This document shows positions 47,808-58,273 of a DNA stretch of 64,000 nt, piece by piece. The notes beneath the pieces were generated by a model. The model had not been told where the DNA came from, ran no database searches, and worked only from the letters and a program-made list of their open reading frames with translations. Numbering within the stretch: position 1 is the first letter of the stretch; every line of letters begins with the position of its first letter. Source of the DNA: Bacillus sp. FJAT-22090. GTDB taxonomy: Bacteria; Bacillota; Bacilli; Bacillales_A; Planococcaceae. The stretch is from assembly GCF_007676755.1 (NCBI RefSeq), contig NZ_VEBK01000015.1, positions 1 through 64,000 on the forward strand. Reading direction: 5' to 3'. The translations under genes were made by a program, and so were the position numbers.

Positions 47808-50696
47808 TTGAAAAATCAAGAAATTATTATACAAGGTGCTCGAGCACATAATTTAAAAAATGTGAGTTTAAAAATCCCAAGAGATCAGTTAGTTGTAATG
47901 ACGGGATTGTCGGGCTCAGGAAAATCTTCTCTGGCATTTGACACAATCTATGCAGAGGGACAACGACGATATGTAGAATCATTATCGGCATATGCGAGAC
48001 AATTTTTGGGGCAAATGGATAAACCGGATGTCGATGTGATTGAAGGTTTATCTCCGGCTATTTCCATAGATCAAAAGACAACAAGCAAAAACCCTCGATC
48101 TACTGTAGCAACCGTTACGGAAATTTATGATTATTTACGTTTGTTATTTGCACGTGTCGGAAAACCGATATGTCCTACACATGGAATTGAAATTTCCTCT
48201 CAAACGATTGAGCAGATGGTCGATCGTTTGAGCGAATACCCGGAAAGAACTAAGATGCAAGTGCTTGCACCAATTGTCTCTGGGCGTAAAGGAACGCATG
48301 TTAAATTGCTTGAAGATATGAAAAAGCAAGGGTTTGTACGTATTCGAATAGATGGTGAAATTATCGATTTAGACGATGATATTAATTTAGATAAAAATAA
48401 AAAACATAATATAGAAGTTGTAATAGATCGAATTGTGATGAAAGACGGCGTTGCGCCAAGGCTGAGTGACTCACTGGAATCCGCTTTGCGACTTGCAGAT
48501 GGGCGTGTTTTAATCGATGTGATGGAGCACGAAGAAATTTTGTTCAGCGAACATCACGCTTGCCCGATTTGTGGATTTTCGATTGGCGAGTTGGAGCCAC
48601 GCATGTTCTCCTTCAACAGTCCATTTGGGGCTTGTCCTGATTGTGATGGATTAGGATCGAAATTAGAAGTAGATCCAGAACTAGTTGTACCTGATAAAAG
48701 TTTAACATTAGAAGAAGGTGCAATTGTTGCATGGCAACCAACAAGCTCACAATACTATCCAAAGCTATTAGAAGCTATATGCAAACATTACAAGATTAAA
48801 ATGAATGTACCAGTTGAAAAATTGCCGATCGATCAATGGAATAAAATTATGCATGGGTCTGGGGGCGATAAAATCCGCTTCCGGTATGAAAATGAATTTG
48901 GACAAGTACGTGACAGCATGATCCAATTCGAAGGTGTATTAGCCAATATTGAACGTCGATATAAAGATACATCCTCAGACTATATTCGCGAACAAATGGA
49001 AAAATATATGGGGCAACATGATTGTCCATCTTGCAAAGGATATCGCTTAAAAAAAGAAACACTTGCCGTAAAAATAGATTCCTTGCATATTGGTCAAATA
49101 ACGCAATTTTCTATTGAGGAAGCAAATAAATTTTTTAGTCAGTTAACCTTATCGGAAAAAGATATGCAAATTGCACGATTAGTATTAAGGGAGATTGATG
49201 AACGACTTGGTTTTTTAGAAAACGTCGGACTAGATTATTTAACATTGAACCGTGCATCGGGAACATTGTCAGGTGGAGAAGCACAACGTATTCGTTTGGC
49301 AACACAAATAGGGTCAAGGCTTACGGGTGTGTTATATATTCTAGATGAACCATCCATTGGTTTACATCAACGTGATAATGATCGTTTAATAGACACGCTT
49401 AAAAACATGCGGGATATTGGGAACACGTTGATTGTTGTGGAGCATGATGAAGATACGATGATGGCTGCCGATTATTTAATCGATGTCGGACCTGGTGCTG
49501 GTATTCGTGGTGGAGAAATTGTAGCTGCTGGTACACCCGAGCAAGTGATGAAAAATAAAAACTCACTTACAGGTCAATACTTAAGTGGAAAGAAATTCAT
49601 TCCAATACCGACAGAAAGAAGAAAGCCGGACGAACGATATATAAAAATTAAAGGTGCATCTGAAAATAACTTAAAAAACGTCAATGTAGATATTCCTTTA
49701 GGGGTTTTTACAGCAGTAACTGGTGTATCGGGTTCAGGTAAAAGTACATTAGTAAATGAAGTTCTCTATAAATCACTTGCATCCAAGTTAAATAGAGCCA
49801 AAGCAAAACCAGGGGCAAACAAAAGTGTCGAAGGGATCGAACAGTTGGAAAAAGTCATTGATATCGATCAGTCACCAATAGGTCGGACACCAAGATCTAA
49901 CCCAGCGACATATACTGGTGTGTTTGATGACATAAGAGACTTATATGCATCAACAAATGAAGCGAAAGTAAGAGGATATAAAAAAGGAAGATTTAGTTTT
50001 AACGTTAAAGGCGGACGCTGTGAAGCTTGCCGTGGGGATGGGATTATCAAAATTGAAATGCATTTTTTACCTGATGTATATGTACCTTGCGAAGTATGCC
50101 ATGGAAAACGGTATAATCGAGAAACATTAGAAGTACAATACAAAGGGAAAAATATAGCAGAAGTTTTAAATATGACAGTAGAAGATGGATTAGCATTTTT
50201 TGAGAACCATCCGAAAATCAGTCGCAAACTCCAAACAATTGTGGATGTCGGGCTTGGTTATATGGAGTTAGGTCAACCGGCAACTACACTCTCGGGAGGC
50301 GAGGCGCAGCGTGTCAAACTAGCTTCCGAATTGCACAAACGATCAAACGGTAAGTCATTTTATATTTTAGACGAACCGACAACAGGCTTACATGTAGATG
50401 ATATTGCTCGTTTACTTGTAGTGCTACAGCGTTTGGTTGACAACGGTGATTCTGTTCTTGTTATTGAGCATAATCTAGATGTTATAAAAACAGCTGATTA
50501 TATGATTGACTTAGGGCCAGAAGGTGGAGACAAAGGTGGAACAATTGTTGGCGTTGGAACTCCGGAAAAAATTGCAGAGACAAAAGGTTCTTATACGGGT
50601 AAGTATTTAAAGCCGATTCTGGAACGTGATCGAAAAAGAATGGATGAAGTTGTTTCGAAAGCATCTACTAAGAAAAAACCAACTGTAAAATCATAA
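47808..50696 (+). CDS. uvrA: UvrABC system protein A
   Basis: A 962-residue damage-recognition ATPase from TTG 47808 (GGAGGGGTG upstream). Both ABC units are intact: Walker [10 protein letters not shown] and GVSGSGKST, signatures [18 protein letters not shown] and [16 protein letters not shown], Walker [14 protein letters not shown] and [13 protein letters not shown]. Zinc-site Cys pairs [18 protein letters not shown] and CEACRGDG...CEVCHGKRY are present. It forms the operon with uvrB. Confidence 0.98.
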   Translation: MKNQEIIIQGARAHNLKNVSLKIPRDQLVVMTGLSGSGKSSLAFDTIYAEGQRRYVESLSAYARQFLGQMDKPDVDVIEGLSPAISIDQKTTSKNPRSTVATVTEIYDYLRLLFARVGKPICPTHGIEISSQTIEQMVDRLSEYPERTKMQVLAPIVSGRKGTHVKLLEDMKKQGFVRIRIDGEIIDLDDDINLDKNKKHNIEVVIDRIVMKDGVAPRLSDSLESALRLADGRVLIDVMEHEEILFSEHHACPICGFSIGELEPRMFSFNSPFGACPDCDGLGSKLEVDPELVVPDKSLTLEEGAIVAWQPTSSQYYPKLLEAICKHYKIKMNVPVEKLPIDQWNKIMHGSGGDKIRFRYENEFGQVRDSMIQFEGVLANIERRYKDTSSDYIREQMEKYMGQHDCPSCKGYRLKKETLAVKIDSLHIGQITQFSIEEANKFFSQLTLSEKDMQIARLVLREIDERLGFLENVGLDYLTLNRASGTLSGGEAQRIRLATQIGSRLTGVLYILDEPSIGLHQRDNDRLIDTLKNMRDIGNTLIVVEHDEDTMMAADYLIDVGPGAGIRGGEIVAAGTPEQVMKNKNSLTGQYLSGKKFIPIPTERRKPDERYIKIKGASENNLKNVNVDIPLGVFTAVTGVSGSGKSTLVNEVLYKSLASKLNRAKAKPGANKSVEGIEQLEKVIDIDQSPIGRTPRSNPATYTGVFDDIRDLYASTNEAKVRGYKKGRFSFNVKGGRCEACRGDGIIKIEMHFLPDVYVPCEVCHGKRYNRETLEVQYKGKNIAEVLNMTVEDGLAFFENHPKISRKLQTIVDVGLGYMELGQPATTLSGGEAQRVKLASELHKRSNGKSFYILDEPTTGLHVDDIARLLVVLQRLVDNGDSVLVIEHNLDVIKTADYMIDLGPEGGDKGGTIVGVGTPEKIAETKGSYTGKYLKPILERDRKRMDEVVSKASTKKKPTVKS

Positions 50697-50778
50697 ATGA
50701 AACTTTTTTAAAATTTAATCGTATTTAGTAGTGTAAGTAATTTGATTTATAGTTTAAATTATGAGGAGGCCTTTCACT

Positions 50779-51900
50779 ATGCAAGAAGAACGTAAACGTA
50801 TTTTAGATATGGTTGAAAACGGCACGATTACTGCACAAGAAGCATTGTCACTTTTAGAGGAACTTGGCAAACAAACAACACCCGTTTTTTCGTTAGAAAA
50901 GGAAGAGTCCAAACGAGAACAAACTCATTCCCAAAGCAAGCAACCGAACACTGACTTTATTGACGATTTAAAGCGCGATTTCACTGTCATGGGTGAACGT
51001 TTTATGCAATTTATGCAAGGTACTGTTGATAAGATGAAAGAGTTCGATTTCGAAATGCCATTTGGTGAACCAGTTGTTTTTGAGGAAAGATTGGTAAGGG
51101 AAGCAACAGAATTTGATGATATTTCCATCAATATAGCGAATGGTAAAATTGAAATTCAACCGACAGAAGAAACTTATGCGCATGCTACAGTTCGAGTGAA
51201 ATCTTTTAAGAATTCAACAGAAGAAGAAGCGAAAGCTCGTTTTGCAAATGAATTTATTTTCACGACAGAAGGAAATAAATTACGCGTATACAGTGATATG
51301 AAAACTACTTCCGTTCAAGTAGTCTTACATGTACCGAAAAAAACGTATAATCATATTTCGGCACGTCTGTTTAATGGCGAATTCACAGCTAACAATATTG
51401 CAGCAAGCTCGTTTAAAGTAAAAACAACAAATGGTAAAGTGACGCTAGATACATTGTCATTTACTAGAGCAGATATAGAAACTGTAAATGGATCCGTACA
51501 GGTGCAACATGTAGAAGGGGATTCTATTGAAGTAGAAACTATGAATGGCCGTATTTATGTAGATGGTAAGTTAAAAGAAATTGAAGGCTCGTCTGTTAGT
51601 GGACATGTCATTTTAACAACAAAAGATAAAGATGCACGAAAAATAGAAGGAACAGCTGTTGCAGGTACGGTCGAATTGTATGTACCAAAAGACGTTTCTC
51701 TAAAAGGGGAAGCTACTACTCAAATAGGAAAAATTGATGTGCAACTTTCGGATGTTACACAGCTTAATCAGTCTGAACAATTATTAAATAAAAAAGTAGG
51801 ATTCACTAAAATAGCAGATTCCGAAGCAGAACCGCTAAGAGTATACGGGGATGCGAAAACAGGATCTGTGCTCGTACGATATACAGTAGACAGTGAATAA
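50779..51900 (+). CDS. DUF4097 protein with N-terminal SHOCT-like domain (YvlB type)
   Basis: A 373-residue protein from ATG 50779 (GAGGAGG 9 nt upstream). Residues 3-35 (EERKRILDMVENGTITAQEALSLLEEL) form a SHOCT-like short helical domain; residues 110-370 are a right-handed beta repeat (DUF4097: ISINIANGKIEIQP, FKVKTTNGKVTLDTL, ADIETVNGSVQVQHV, IEVETMNGRIYVDG). Similar YvlB/LiaG-type proteins link to envelope-stress responses. It stands alone between uvrA and hprK and is followed by a terminator. Confidence 0.85.
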   Translation: MQEERKRILDMVENGTITAQEALSLLEELGKQTTPVFSLEKEESKREQTHSQSKQPNTDFIDDLKRDFTVMGERFMQFMQGTVDKMKEFDFEMPFGEPVVFEERLVREATEFDDISINIANGKIEIQPTEETYAHATVRVKSFKNSTEEEAKARFANEFIFTTEGNKLRVYSDMKTTSVQVVLHVPKKTYNHISARLFNGEFTANNIAASSFKVKTTNGKVTLDTLSFTRADIETVNGSVQVQHVEGDSIEVETMNGRIYVDGKLKEIEGSSVSGHVILTTKDKDARKIEGTAVAGTVELYVPKDVSLKGEATTQIGKIDVQLSDVTQLNQSEQLLNKKVGFTKIADSEAEPLRVYGDAKTGSVLVRYTVDSE

Positions 51901-51902
51901 AT

Positions 51903-51949
51903 AAGAAAAACTGAGAAGGAGCATTATGCTCCTCTCAGTTTTTTTTTTG
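51903..51949 (+). terminator. Intrinsic terminator
   Basis: AAAAACTGAGAAGGAGCA and TGCTCCTCTCAGTTTTT pair around TTA, with a T9 tail, just after the DUF4097 gene. Confidence 0.95.
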
Positions 51950-52049
51950 CCCAAAATGAGATTCAAAAGTTAAATGAATACAAAAATATTGAATAATCAT
52001 GCTAAAATAAGAACTATGTGCAGGAAGAAGCATGAAAGGAGTTAGAAAT

Positions 52050-52988
52050 ATGCCTCATGTGACAACAAAGGATATAAAAGAAAAGTTCAATCTTTCCATA
52101 GTGAGTGGAGAAGAAGGAATTGGACGTCATGTTGCGATTAGCGATATTTCCCGCCCAGGGATTGAGATGGCGGGTTATTTTACACATTATCCATCCAATC
52201 GCATACAATTGATGGGGAAAACAGAAATTTCTTTTTTTGCTTTATTAACGGACAGAGAAAAAAGTGAACGAATGATGAAACTATGTGCATCTGACACCCC
52301 AGTGATTATCGTCTCCCATGGAATGGAAGTGCCGGAGGAATTAATTATTGCTTCGAATGAAAACTCAGTTCCTGTATTAACGACTACGATGCCTACTACG
52401 AGATTTTCGAGTATGCTAACTAACTTTTTAGAAAGCATGCTTGCTCCTACGACGGCGGTTCATGGAGTTTTAGTAGATATATATGGAGTTGGCGTTCTGA
52501 TAACTGGTAAAAGCGGTGTTGGTAAAAGTGAAACTGCATTAGAATTAGTGAAAAAAGGACATCGTTTAGTAGCAGATGATTGTGTAGAAATTAGACAAGA
52601 AGGGGAAGATACCTTAGTCGGTAGTGCACCAGCGTTAATAGAGCATCTTCTAGAAATCCGTGGACTTGGGATTATTGATATTATGACCCTTTTTGGGGCA
52701 AGTGCCGTTCGAAAATATAAACGCATCACATTAGTTATCGAACTGGAGATATGGGAAGAAAAAAGGACATATGATCGACTAGGTCTTGAAGAAGAAAAGA
52801 TAGAAATTATTAATACACCAATTACCAAGCTAACGATTCCCGTTCGACCGGGTCGAAACTTAGCTGTAATCATTGAGGTGGCAGCTATGAATTATCGATT
52901 AAAACGAATGGGTATGAATGCTGCGGAAGATTTTGCAAAACGTCTAGATGATGTAATTGAGCAAAATGGAGAGGCAGATTACCAATAG
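52050..52988 (+). CDS. hprK: HPr kinase/phosphorylase
   Basis: A 312-residue enzyme from ATG 52050 (AAAGGAG upstream). The P-loop GKSGVGKS is at 153-160, the catalytic GHRLVADD and the signature [20 protein letters not shown] follow. It phosphorylates Ser46 of HPr and reverses this by phosphorolysis, setting carbon catabolite repression. First gene of hprK-lgt-yvoD-ppaX-yvoF, the order known from Bacillus. Confidence 0.98.
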   Translation: MPHVTTKDIKEKFNLSIVSGEEGIGRHVAISDISRPGIEMAGYFTHYPSNRIQLMGKTEISFFALLTDREKSERMMKLCASDTPVIIVSHGMEVPEELIIASNENSVPVLTTTMPTTRFSSMLTNFLESMLAPTTAVHGVLVDIYGVGVLITGKSGVGKSETALELVKKGHRLVADDCVEIRQEGEDTLVGSAPALIEHLLEIRGLGIIDIMTLFGASAVRKYKRITLVIELEIWEEKRTYDRLGLEEEKIEIINTPITKLTIPVRPGRNLAVIIEVAAMNYRLKRMGMNAAEDFAKRLDDVIEQNGEADYQ

Positions 52989-53009
52989 GCCAATCGGAGG
53001 GAGTTTTAT

Positions 53010-53819
53010 ATGAATTTATTACAAGTAATTGATCCAGTAGCTTTTTCGCTAGGACCGTTAGAGGTGCGGTGGTACGGAATAATTATTGCGTTTGGCATAA
53101 TTGTAGCTTTTTTAGTAGCACAAAAAGAAATGGTGAAGCGTGGATTTCATGCAGACTATTTAACCGATCTACTTATCTGGGCTGTTCCCATTGCTATTAT
53201 TAGTGCCCGCATATACTATGTCATCTTTAAATGGGATTTTTATAGCCAAAATCCAAGTAAAATAATTGAAATTTGGAATGGTGGTATAGCCATTCATGGA
53301 GCTCTAATTGGATCGTTTATCACGGCATATATTTTTACTAAAAAAAGAAATACTTCCTTTTGGAAAGTAACGGACATCGTTGCCCCTAGTATTTTGATCG
53401 GACAGACGGTTGGGCGTTGGGGAAATTTTATGAACCAAGAAGCGCACGGTGGAGAAGTAACAAGAAGTTTCTTAGAAAATCTAAAGCTTCCAGACTGGAT
53501 TATTAATCAGATGTACATAGATGGAAAGTATTATCATCCCACTTTCTTATATGAATCGATATGGAATTTAGCGGGTGTAGTTATTTTAATCTTATTACGT
53601 AAAGTAAATTTGCGCCGTGGAGAAATGGTTTTGTTTTATTTGACCTGGTATTCAGTCGGACGATTCTTTATCGAAGGAATGCGAACGGATAGCCTGTATT
53701 TAATAGGCGATTTACGACAAGCCCAAGTAATCTCGTTAGTAACGATTGCAATCGCAATTATTATATTTGTATATAGAAGAATGACGGTTAAACCAGTCGT
53801 ACGATATAAGGATAAGTAA
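53010..53819 (+). CDS. lgt: Prolipoprotein diacylglyceryl transferase
   Basis: A 269-residue polytopic membrane enzyme that transfers diacylglycerol to the lipobox Cys of prolipoproteins, such as those encoded in the array of this window. The Lgt signature [17 protein letters not shown] (around residues 130-147) and [11 protein letters not shown] are intact. ATG 53010 after CGGAGGGAG, 21 bp after hprK. Confidence 0.98.
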   Translation: MNLLQVIDPVAFSLGPLEVRWYGIIIAFGIIVAFLVAQKEMVKRGFHADYLTDLLIWAVPIAIISARIYYVIFKWDFYSQNPSKIIEIWNGGIAIHGALIGSFITAYIFTKKRNTSFWKVTDIVAPSILIGQTVGRWGNFMNQEAHGGEVTRSFLENLKLPDWIINQMYIDGKYYHPTFLYESIWNLAGVVILILLRKVNLRRGEMVLFYLTWYSVGRFFIEGMRTDSLYLIGDLRQAQVISLVTIAIAIIIFVYRRMTVKPVVRYKDK

Positions 53820-53837
53820 AGGAAAGAAGGGGATGGC

Positions 53838-54776
53838 ATGGAAACGTTAAAAAGGGGACTTTTTGCAGGGTTAAAGACAACATGGACATTAAGTAAAATA
53901 ATTTTTCCAATTACGTTACTAATAGTTATCCTGCAATACACTCCCGTTCTTCCTTGGATAATCAATTTAATATCCCCTTTTATGGGGTTACTCGGCCTTA
54001 GAGGAGAAGCAGCTATACCACTCGTTTTAGGGAATGCGTTAAATCTCTATGCGGGCATTGCGGGAATTTTATCGCTGGATTTAACGGTAAAAGAAGTGTT
54101 TATATTAGCAACGATGCTATCCTTTTCTCATAATATTTTTATCGAGACGGGTGTTGCACTTCGAGTAGGTGTAAAATTATGGGTTGTGTTAGTCGTACGA
54201 TTTGGATTGGCTATTTTGTCAGCAATAATTATAAACATTGTCTGGCAAGGTGGTGGTGAAATTGCAAAATACGGAGTAATTACAGCGGTCGAGAAAGTTC
54301 CAGATGGCTGGGGAGAAATAGCATTATTCGGCTTGCAAAAAGCAACATTTGGTGTTTTACAATTGGCACTTATTGTTATTCCTTTAATGATCATAATACA
54401 AATACTAAAAGATAGAAATTATTTGCAAAAGTTTTCCGAAAAGGTTGCTCCATTTACAAAAATTATTGGTATTCAACCAAATGCTTCTTTAACACTTGTT
54501 GCCGGGCTTATTATAGGGCTCGCTTATGGTGCCGGTGTTATGATTCAAGCAGTGCAAGAGGATGGGGTAAGTAAAAAGGATGCAACGCTTGCTTTTATCT
54601 TTTTAGTCGCTTGTCACGCGGTTGTGGAGGACACCTTGATCTTTGTGCCTTTAGGAGTTCCTATATTACCTTTATTTTTAATCAGACTTGTGACAGCTTT
54701 TGTATTGACGATAATTGTCGCCTACGTTTGGCGTAAATCCGAGCAAAGAAAACAAGAGGAAGTGGTTACATTATGA
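53838..54776 (+). CDS. yvoD: Nucleoside-recognition domain membrane protein, YvoD-like
   Basis: A 312-residue membrane protein with two gate (nucleoside-recognition) domains: LGNALNLYAGIAGILSLDLTVKEVFILATMLSFSHN and LTLVAGLIIGLAYGAGVMIQAVQ...LVACHAVVEDTLIFVPLG. Similar proteins are of the SpmA/SpmB-like group; function unknown. It lies between lgt and ppaX as in Bacillus subtilis (yvoD) and overlaps ppaX by 4 bp. Confidence 0.85.
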   Translation: METLKRGLFAGLKTTWTLSKIIFPITLLIVILQYTPVLPWIINLISPFMGLLGLRGEAAIPLVLGNALNLYAGIAGILSLDLTVKEVFILATMLSFSHNIFIETGVALRVGVKLWVVLVVRFGLAILSAIIINIVWQGGGEIAKYGVITAVEKVPDGWGEIALFGLQKATFGVLQLALIVIPLMIIIQILKDRNYLQKFSEKVAPFTKIIGIQPNASLTLVAGLIIGLAYGAGVMIQAVQEDGVSKKDATLAFIFLVACHAVVEDTLIFVPLGVPILPLFLIRLVTAFVLTIIVAYVWRKSEQRKQEEVVTL

Positions 54777-55429
54777 AAGAAAAACCATATAAAGCGTTAT
54801 TGTTTGATTTAGATGGAACGATATTAAATACGAATGAACTTATTATCGAAAGTTTTTTACATATTTTAGGAGAAAAATTTCCTGGGAAATATGATAGGGA
54901 AAGTGTTTTACCATTTCTCGGGCCAACTTTACGAGAAACATTCCATGCTATTAATCCTGAATTAACAGAAACACTCATAGAAGCCTATCGTACATGGAAT
55001 CTTCAACATCACGACCAAATGGTTGCGCCATTTGATGGGGTTGTCGAAACATTGCATAAATTAAAAGAAGAAGGTTATAAATTAGCAGTTGTATCGACAA
55101 AACGAAGAGACATGATTGATAGAGGAATAAAATTGATGAATTGTGAAACGTTATTTGACACAATAATTGGATTAGATGATGTTACACATGCAAAGCCAGA
55201 TCCAGAGCCTATCGAACTAGCACTTGAAAGACTGGCAGTAGCAAAAGAAGATGCACTGATGATTGGAGATAATTTTCATGATATCGTTGGTGGACAGAGA
55301 GCAGGAGTTGATACAGCTGCCGTTGCTTGGTCGATCAAAGGTGAAGCGTTTTTAGCTACATTTCTACCTACTTATATGATTCATCATATAAGTGATCTTC
55401 TTGCGATTGCAAAAGGCCAGCAAGTATGA
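54773..55429 (+). CDS. ppaX: Pyrophosphatase PpaX
   Basis: A 218-residue HAD-superfamily phosphatase. The nucleophile motif DLDGT (Asp12, Asp14), VVSTKRR (motif II), KPDPEP (motif III Lys) and MIGDNFHDIVGG (motif IV) are all present. PpaX removes the pyrophosphate made when HprK dephosphorylates P-Ser-HPr. Its overlap with neighbouring genes (4 bp on both sides) shows tight coupling to hprK's operon. Confidence 0.95.
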   Translation: MKEKPYKALLFDLDGTILNTNELIIESFLHILGEKFPGKYDRESVLPFLGPTLRETFHAINPELTETLIEAYRTWNLQHHDQMVAPFDGVVETLHKLKEEGYKLAVVSTKRRDMIDRGIKLMNCETLFDTIIGLDDVTHAKPDPEPIELALERLAVAKEDALMIGDNFHDIVGGQRAGVDTAAVAWSIKGEAFLATFLPTYMIHHISDLLAIAKGQQV

Positions 55430-55935
55430 GGAGAACGGAAAGATATCCTGTAAGTGGTGCAAATTCGTTGTGGCATGTGTACGATACGGTACCTTTTTGG
55501 AAAGTAGTGAAAAATTTTATCTTCATACAGGCGGCAAGGTATTCCCCGTTTTTAAGTTGGAAGAACTTTTTTTATCGTACCTTTCTAAAAATGAAAGTCG
55601 GCAAAGAGACTTCTTTTGCGCTAATGGTAATGGTAGATGTTATGTTTCCAGAACGTATAAAAGTAGGGAATAATACAATTATCGGATATAACACGACGAT
55701 ATTGGCACATGAGTACTTGATAGACGAATATCGTATCGGTGATGTGCTAATCGGGGATAGAGTACTGATTGGAGCGAATACAACTATTTTGCCCGGAGTC
55801 ACCATTGGTAACGATGCAGTTGTTTCTGCCGCGACACTTGTAAATGCGGACGTTCCAGAAGGCTGCTTTGTCGGTGGAAATCCAATGCGCATTATATATA
55901 CAAAAGAGGAGATGATAGAACGTAATAATAAATAA
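55426..55935 (+). CDS. yvoF: Hexapeptide-repeat acetyltransferase, YvoF-like
   Basis: A 169-residue acyltransferase of the left-handed beta-helix type. Hexapeptide repeats run from about residue 68 to 150 (KVGNNTIIGYNTTILAHEYL, VLIGDRVLIGANTTILPGVTIGNDAVVSAATLV, EGCFVGGNPMRII). The catalytic His is likely in AHEY. It overlaps ppaX by 4 bp as in Bacillus. Acceptor unknown. It ends at a strong bidirectional terminator. Confidence 0.9.
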   Translation: MRRTERYPVSGANSLWHVYDTVPFWKVVKNFIFIQAARYSPFLSWKNFFYRTFLKMKVGKETSFALMVMVDVMFPERIKVGNNTIIGYNTTILAHEYLIDEYRIGDVLIGDRVLIGANTTILPGVTIGNDAVVSAATLVNADVPEGCFVGGNPMRIIYTKEEMIERNNK

Positions 55936-55946
55936 TGTACTTCTAC

Positions 55947-55997
55947 ATGAAAAGTAGTTCAGCTTTGGATGTCAAAGCTGAACTACTTTTTTCTTTT
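55947..55997. terminator. Bidirectional intrinsic terminator
   Basis: AAAAGTAGTTCAGCTTTG and CAAAGCTGAACTACTTTT form a long perfect stem around GATGT with T6. It separates yvoF from the convergent amidinotransferase-like gene. Confidence 0.95.
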
Positions 55998-56975
55998 TTA
56001 GTCATCACTTCTTAAAAGAGGTTGAGTGCTACATCTAAAAGAACCACCGAAACTTCTTGATATTTTAAAATCTATATACTCTACTTTAACTCCTCTTTTT
56101 TCTAATTCATCACCGATAAATTTAAATTCATGATCGGTAATATATACATTTTCATTTATAGGAAGGCCATTCGTTGCAAGTCTGGATGAGTCTTCTAATG
56201 TTACATATATCTTATCCCAATCTTTAAACTGTTCAGGTATGCCATCTAATAATGCTTCTTCACAAACGATCATTAGTCCTTCTCTAACAAAGCTAATAGC
56301 ACAGTCAAGATGAAGTATCGTAGGGTGAAGAGGTACCTCGACTACTTCATATCCAAAGTTACTTACTAAATTTCTTAGCCAGCTAATACCATTTGTATTT
56401 GATGCAAGTCCAGATCTTCCTACAAAGATCGTTTTATCTAAAATTAAAACATCTCCTCCCTCTAAAAATGGACCATCTTCCGAATCTTGTCCTTTTGATA
56501 TATCTGGTTTCGGAATAGATAGGTACAAACATTTATTTTCGTTTGATTCCATTTCTAATAGATTTCTAACAGGTAGTATTTCATTTCTTCTATGTGGAAA
56601 TCTAAGTGACCCTTCAATTAAAAAATGACCTATAGTGAAAAAGGGGTCCCTTACAAAAAAATTACTATAGCCATCTTCTTTTCCTATCTCCTTTTCATAG
56701 TCCGTCAGCAGCCTAGGTGTTATTACTTCTACATTGTATTTATCTAAAACGTTCTTTAGATTTTCCCTTTCATCTTCCCATTCTTTCTGTCTTTCTGGAA
56801 AGACTTCTTTGTAATTTTTACCTAATATGTCTTTTCCTTTGTATAAATCCTTAGTTTCTTCTGTTAAGAATTCCTCATCACTTGTATCTTCCTTCGATGA
56901 AAATGCAAACTCAGATTGGGCTATAACGACCCTTTTCAAAGGAGCAAACTCACTTTTCACAAAAACATTACTCAT
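55998..56975 (-). CDS. Amidinotransferase / dimethylargininase-like protein
   Basis: A 325-residue protein of the guanidino-group modifying (pentein) fold, ATG 56975 with AAGGAGGAG upstream. The usual catalytic elements are recognisable: FLEGGDVLILD, HLDCAISFV (His-x-Asp) and C-terminal SFGGSFRCSTQPL with the nucleophile Cys. The members include arginine deiminases, DDAH and amidinotransferases; which reaction applies is not clear. Its gene is inserted between the conserved ppaX-yvoF and his blocks, facing the other way, and is more AT-rich. Confidence 0.8.
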   Translation of the reverse strand: MSNVFVKSEFAPLKRVVIAQSEFAFSSKEDTSDEEFLTEETKDLYKGKDILGKNYKEVFPERQKEWEDERENLKNVLDKYNVEVITPRLLTDYEKEIGKEDGYSNFFVRDPFFTIGHFLIEGSLRFPHRRNEILPVRNLLEMESNENKCLYLSIPKPDISKGQDSEDGPFLEGGDVLILDKTIFVGRSGLASNTNGISWLRNLVSNFGYEVVEVPLHPTILHLDCAISFVREGLMIVCEEALLDGIPEQFKDWDKIYVTLEDSSRLATNGLPINENVYITDHEFKFIGDELEKRGVKVEYIDFKISRSFGGSFRCSTQPLLRSDD

Positions 56976-57137
56976 ACTAACTCCTCCTTGTATTTATTTT
57001 GACTGTAAAGTAGAAACTTTATAATTATCGAAAAGATGTGGTTGAGACAATTAATGATACCACACTCATCCTATTGTACTTATTCGTATACTGCGAGTAA
57101 AACATATACTCATTTCTTTGTATTTATTAACCATTAA

Positions 57138-57253
57138 AAGTTAGGAAATGGCTAAGCGAGACCAATTGGCTCGTGAAAGCAACCAATTCAATAGGAAAAG
57201 CAACCAGTTTGCGCTTGAGAGCAACCAAATTGACAACGAGCGCAACCAATTCT
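57138..57253 (-). repeat. Degenerate tandem repeat, GGTTGC-type, copy 2 (inverted)
   Basis: Opens with GTTAGGAAATGGCTAAGCGAG, the inverse of the end of copy 1, then four units around GAAAGCAACCAATT. It lies in a 555-bp gene-free stretch (56976-57530) in which I see nothing else except the promoter regions of the flanking genes. Confidence 0.85.
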
Positions 57254-57530
57254 TTTATTTAAGCGGTTTACGGTAAATGTTGCGAGTTCGAAGAGATATT
57301 GTTGAGCATAACGACAATTATTTTGCAGTAACCGAAGGAAAGTGAACACTGATTACGACGAGGACGAAAAATTTCAATAGATAGGAACATTTCTTTGGAA
57401 AAAGGAATGCTTTTTTATTGTCTTTAAAATAATTAGCAATAAAAATAAGTTGATAAATAATATTTTTTTATTGTAAAACGATAAACGAGATGGTAAAATA
57501 AAAACAATAATAAATGAATGAGGTGCTTTT

Positions 57531-58022
57531 GTGAAACAAAGTTCAACACTTTTTTTAAAGATAGCTGTTATTTTTATTGGTATGCCCGTTCTTGCTTTAT
57601 GTCTATTTTTGTTGCCGCAAATAGCGATTGAGGCAAGTGAAGCAGCTAAAAGAGGGATAGATATTGCTTATGTAGTATACGGCCTTTTATTGGTTATGTA
57701 TATTTCTGCGATTCCATTTTACTTCGCTTTGTATCAATCCTTTAAATTATTAAATTATATTGACAGAAACGAAGCGTTCTCGGAGTTATCTGTAAAGGCG
57801 CTAAACAAAATTAAAAAAAGTGCCATCATAATTAGTGGCTTGTATGTGGTGGCCTTGCCATTAGTCTATATTTTAGCGGAGAAAGATGATGCGCCAGGTC
57901 TCATACTAATCGGGTTAGTCCTCATTTTTGCTCCGATGGTGATTGCGGTTTTTGCGGCTGTTCTTCAAAAGCTATTAAAGAATGCTATCGATATAAAATC
58001 TGAAAATGATTTAACGGTCTGA
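57531..58022 (+). CDS. DUF2975 membrane protein
   Basis: A 163-residue protein from GTG 57531 (GAGGTGC upstream) with four hydrophobic segments. It has the DUF2975 arrangement: FYFALYQSFKLLNYIDRNEAFSELSVKALNKIKKSAIIISGLYV. DUF2975 genes are almost always followed by a small XRE regulator, as here (11 bp). Function unknown. Confidence 0.85.
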   Translation: MKQSSTLFLKIAVIFIGMPVLALCLFLLPQIAIEASEAAKRGIDIAYVVYGLLLVMYISAIPFYFALYQSFKLLNYIDRNEAFSELSVKALNKIKKSAIIISGLYVVALPLVYILAEKDDAPGLILIGLVLIFAPMVIAVFAAVLQKLLKNAIDIKSENDLTV

Positions 58023-58032
58023 GGTGAAAACA

Positions 58033-58248
58033 ATGGCGATTATTATTAATATTGATGTGATGTTGGCTAAAAGGAAAATGAGCGTAACAGAACTTTCGGA
58101 AAGGGTTGGAATAACGATGGCTAACCTTTCGATATTGAAAAACGGAAAGGCAAAGGCAGTTAGGCTTTCCACGTTAGAAGCAATTTGCAAAGCATTAGAA
58201 TGTCAGCCGGGAGATCTTTTAGAATATCGAAGCGATGAAGACACCTAA
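58033..58248 (+). CDS. XRE-family small regulator (YozG type)
   Basis: A 71-residue helix-turn-helix protein from ATG 58033 (GAGGTG upstream). IINIDVMLAKRKMSVTELSERVGITMANLSILKNGKAKAVRLSTLEAICKALECQPGDLLEY is the compact Cro/C1 form found next to DUF2975. It probably regulates the pair. Confidence 0.9.
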   Translation: MAIIINIDVMLAKRKMSVTELSERVGITMANLSILKNGKAKAVRLSTLEAICKALECQPGDLLEYRSDEDT

Positions 58249-58273
58249 GATTGATGGAGGGAAGGGGATACTT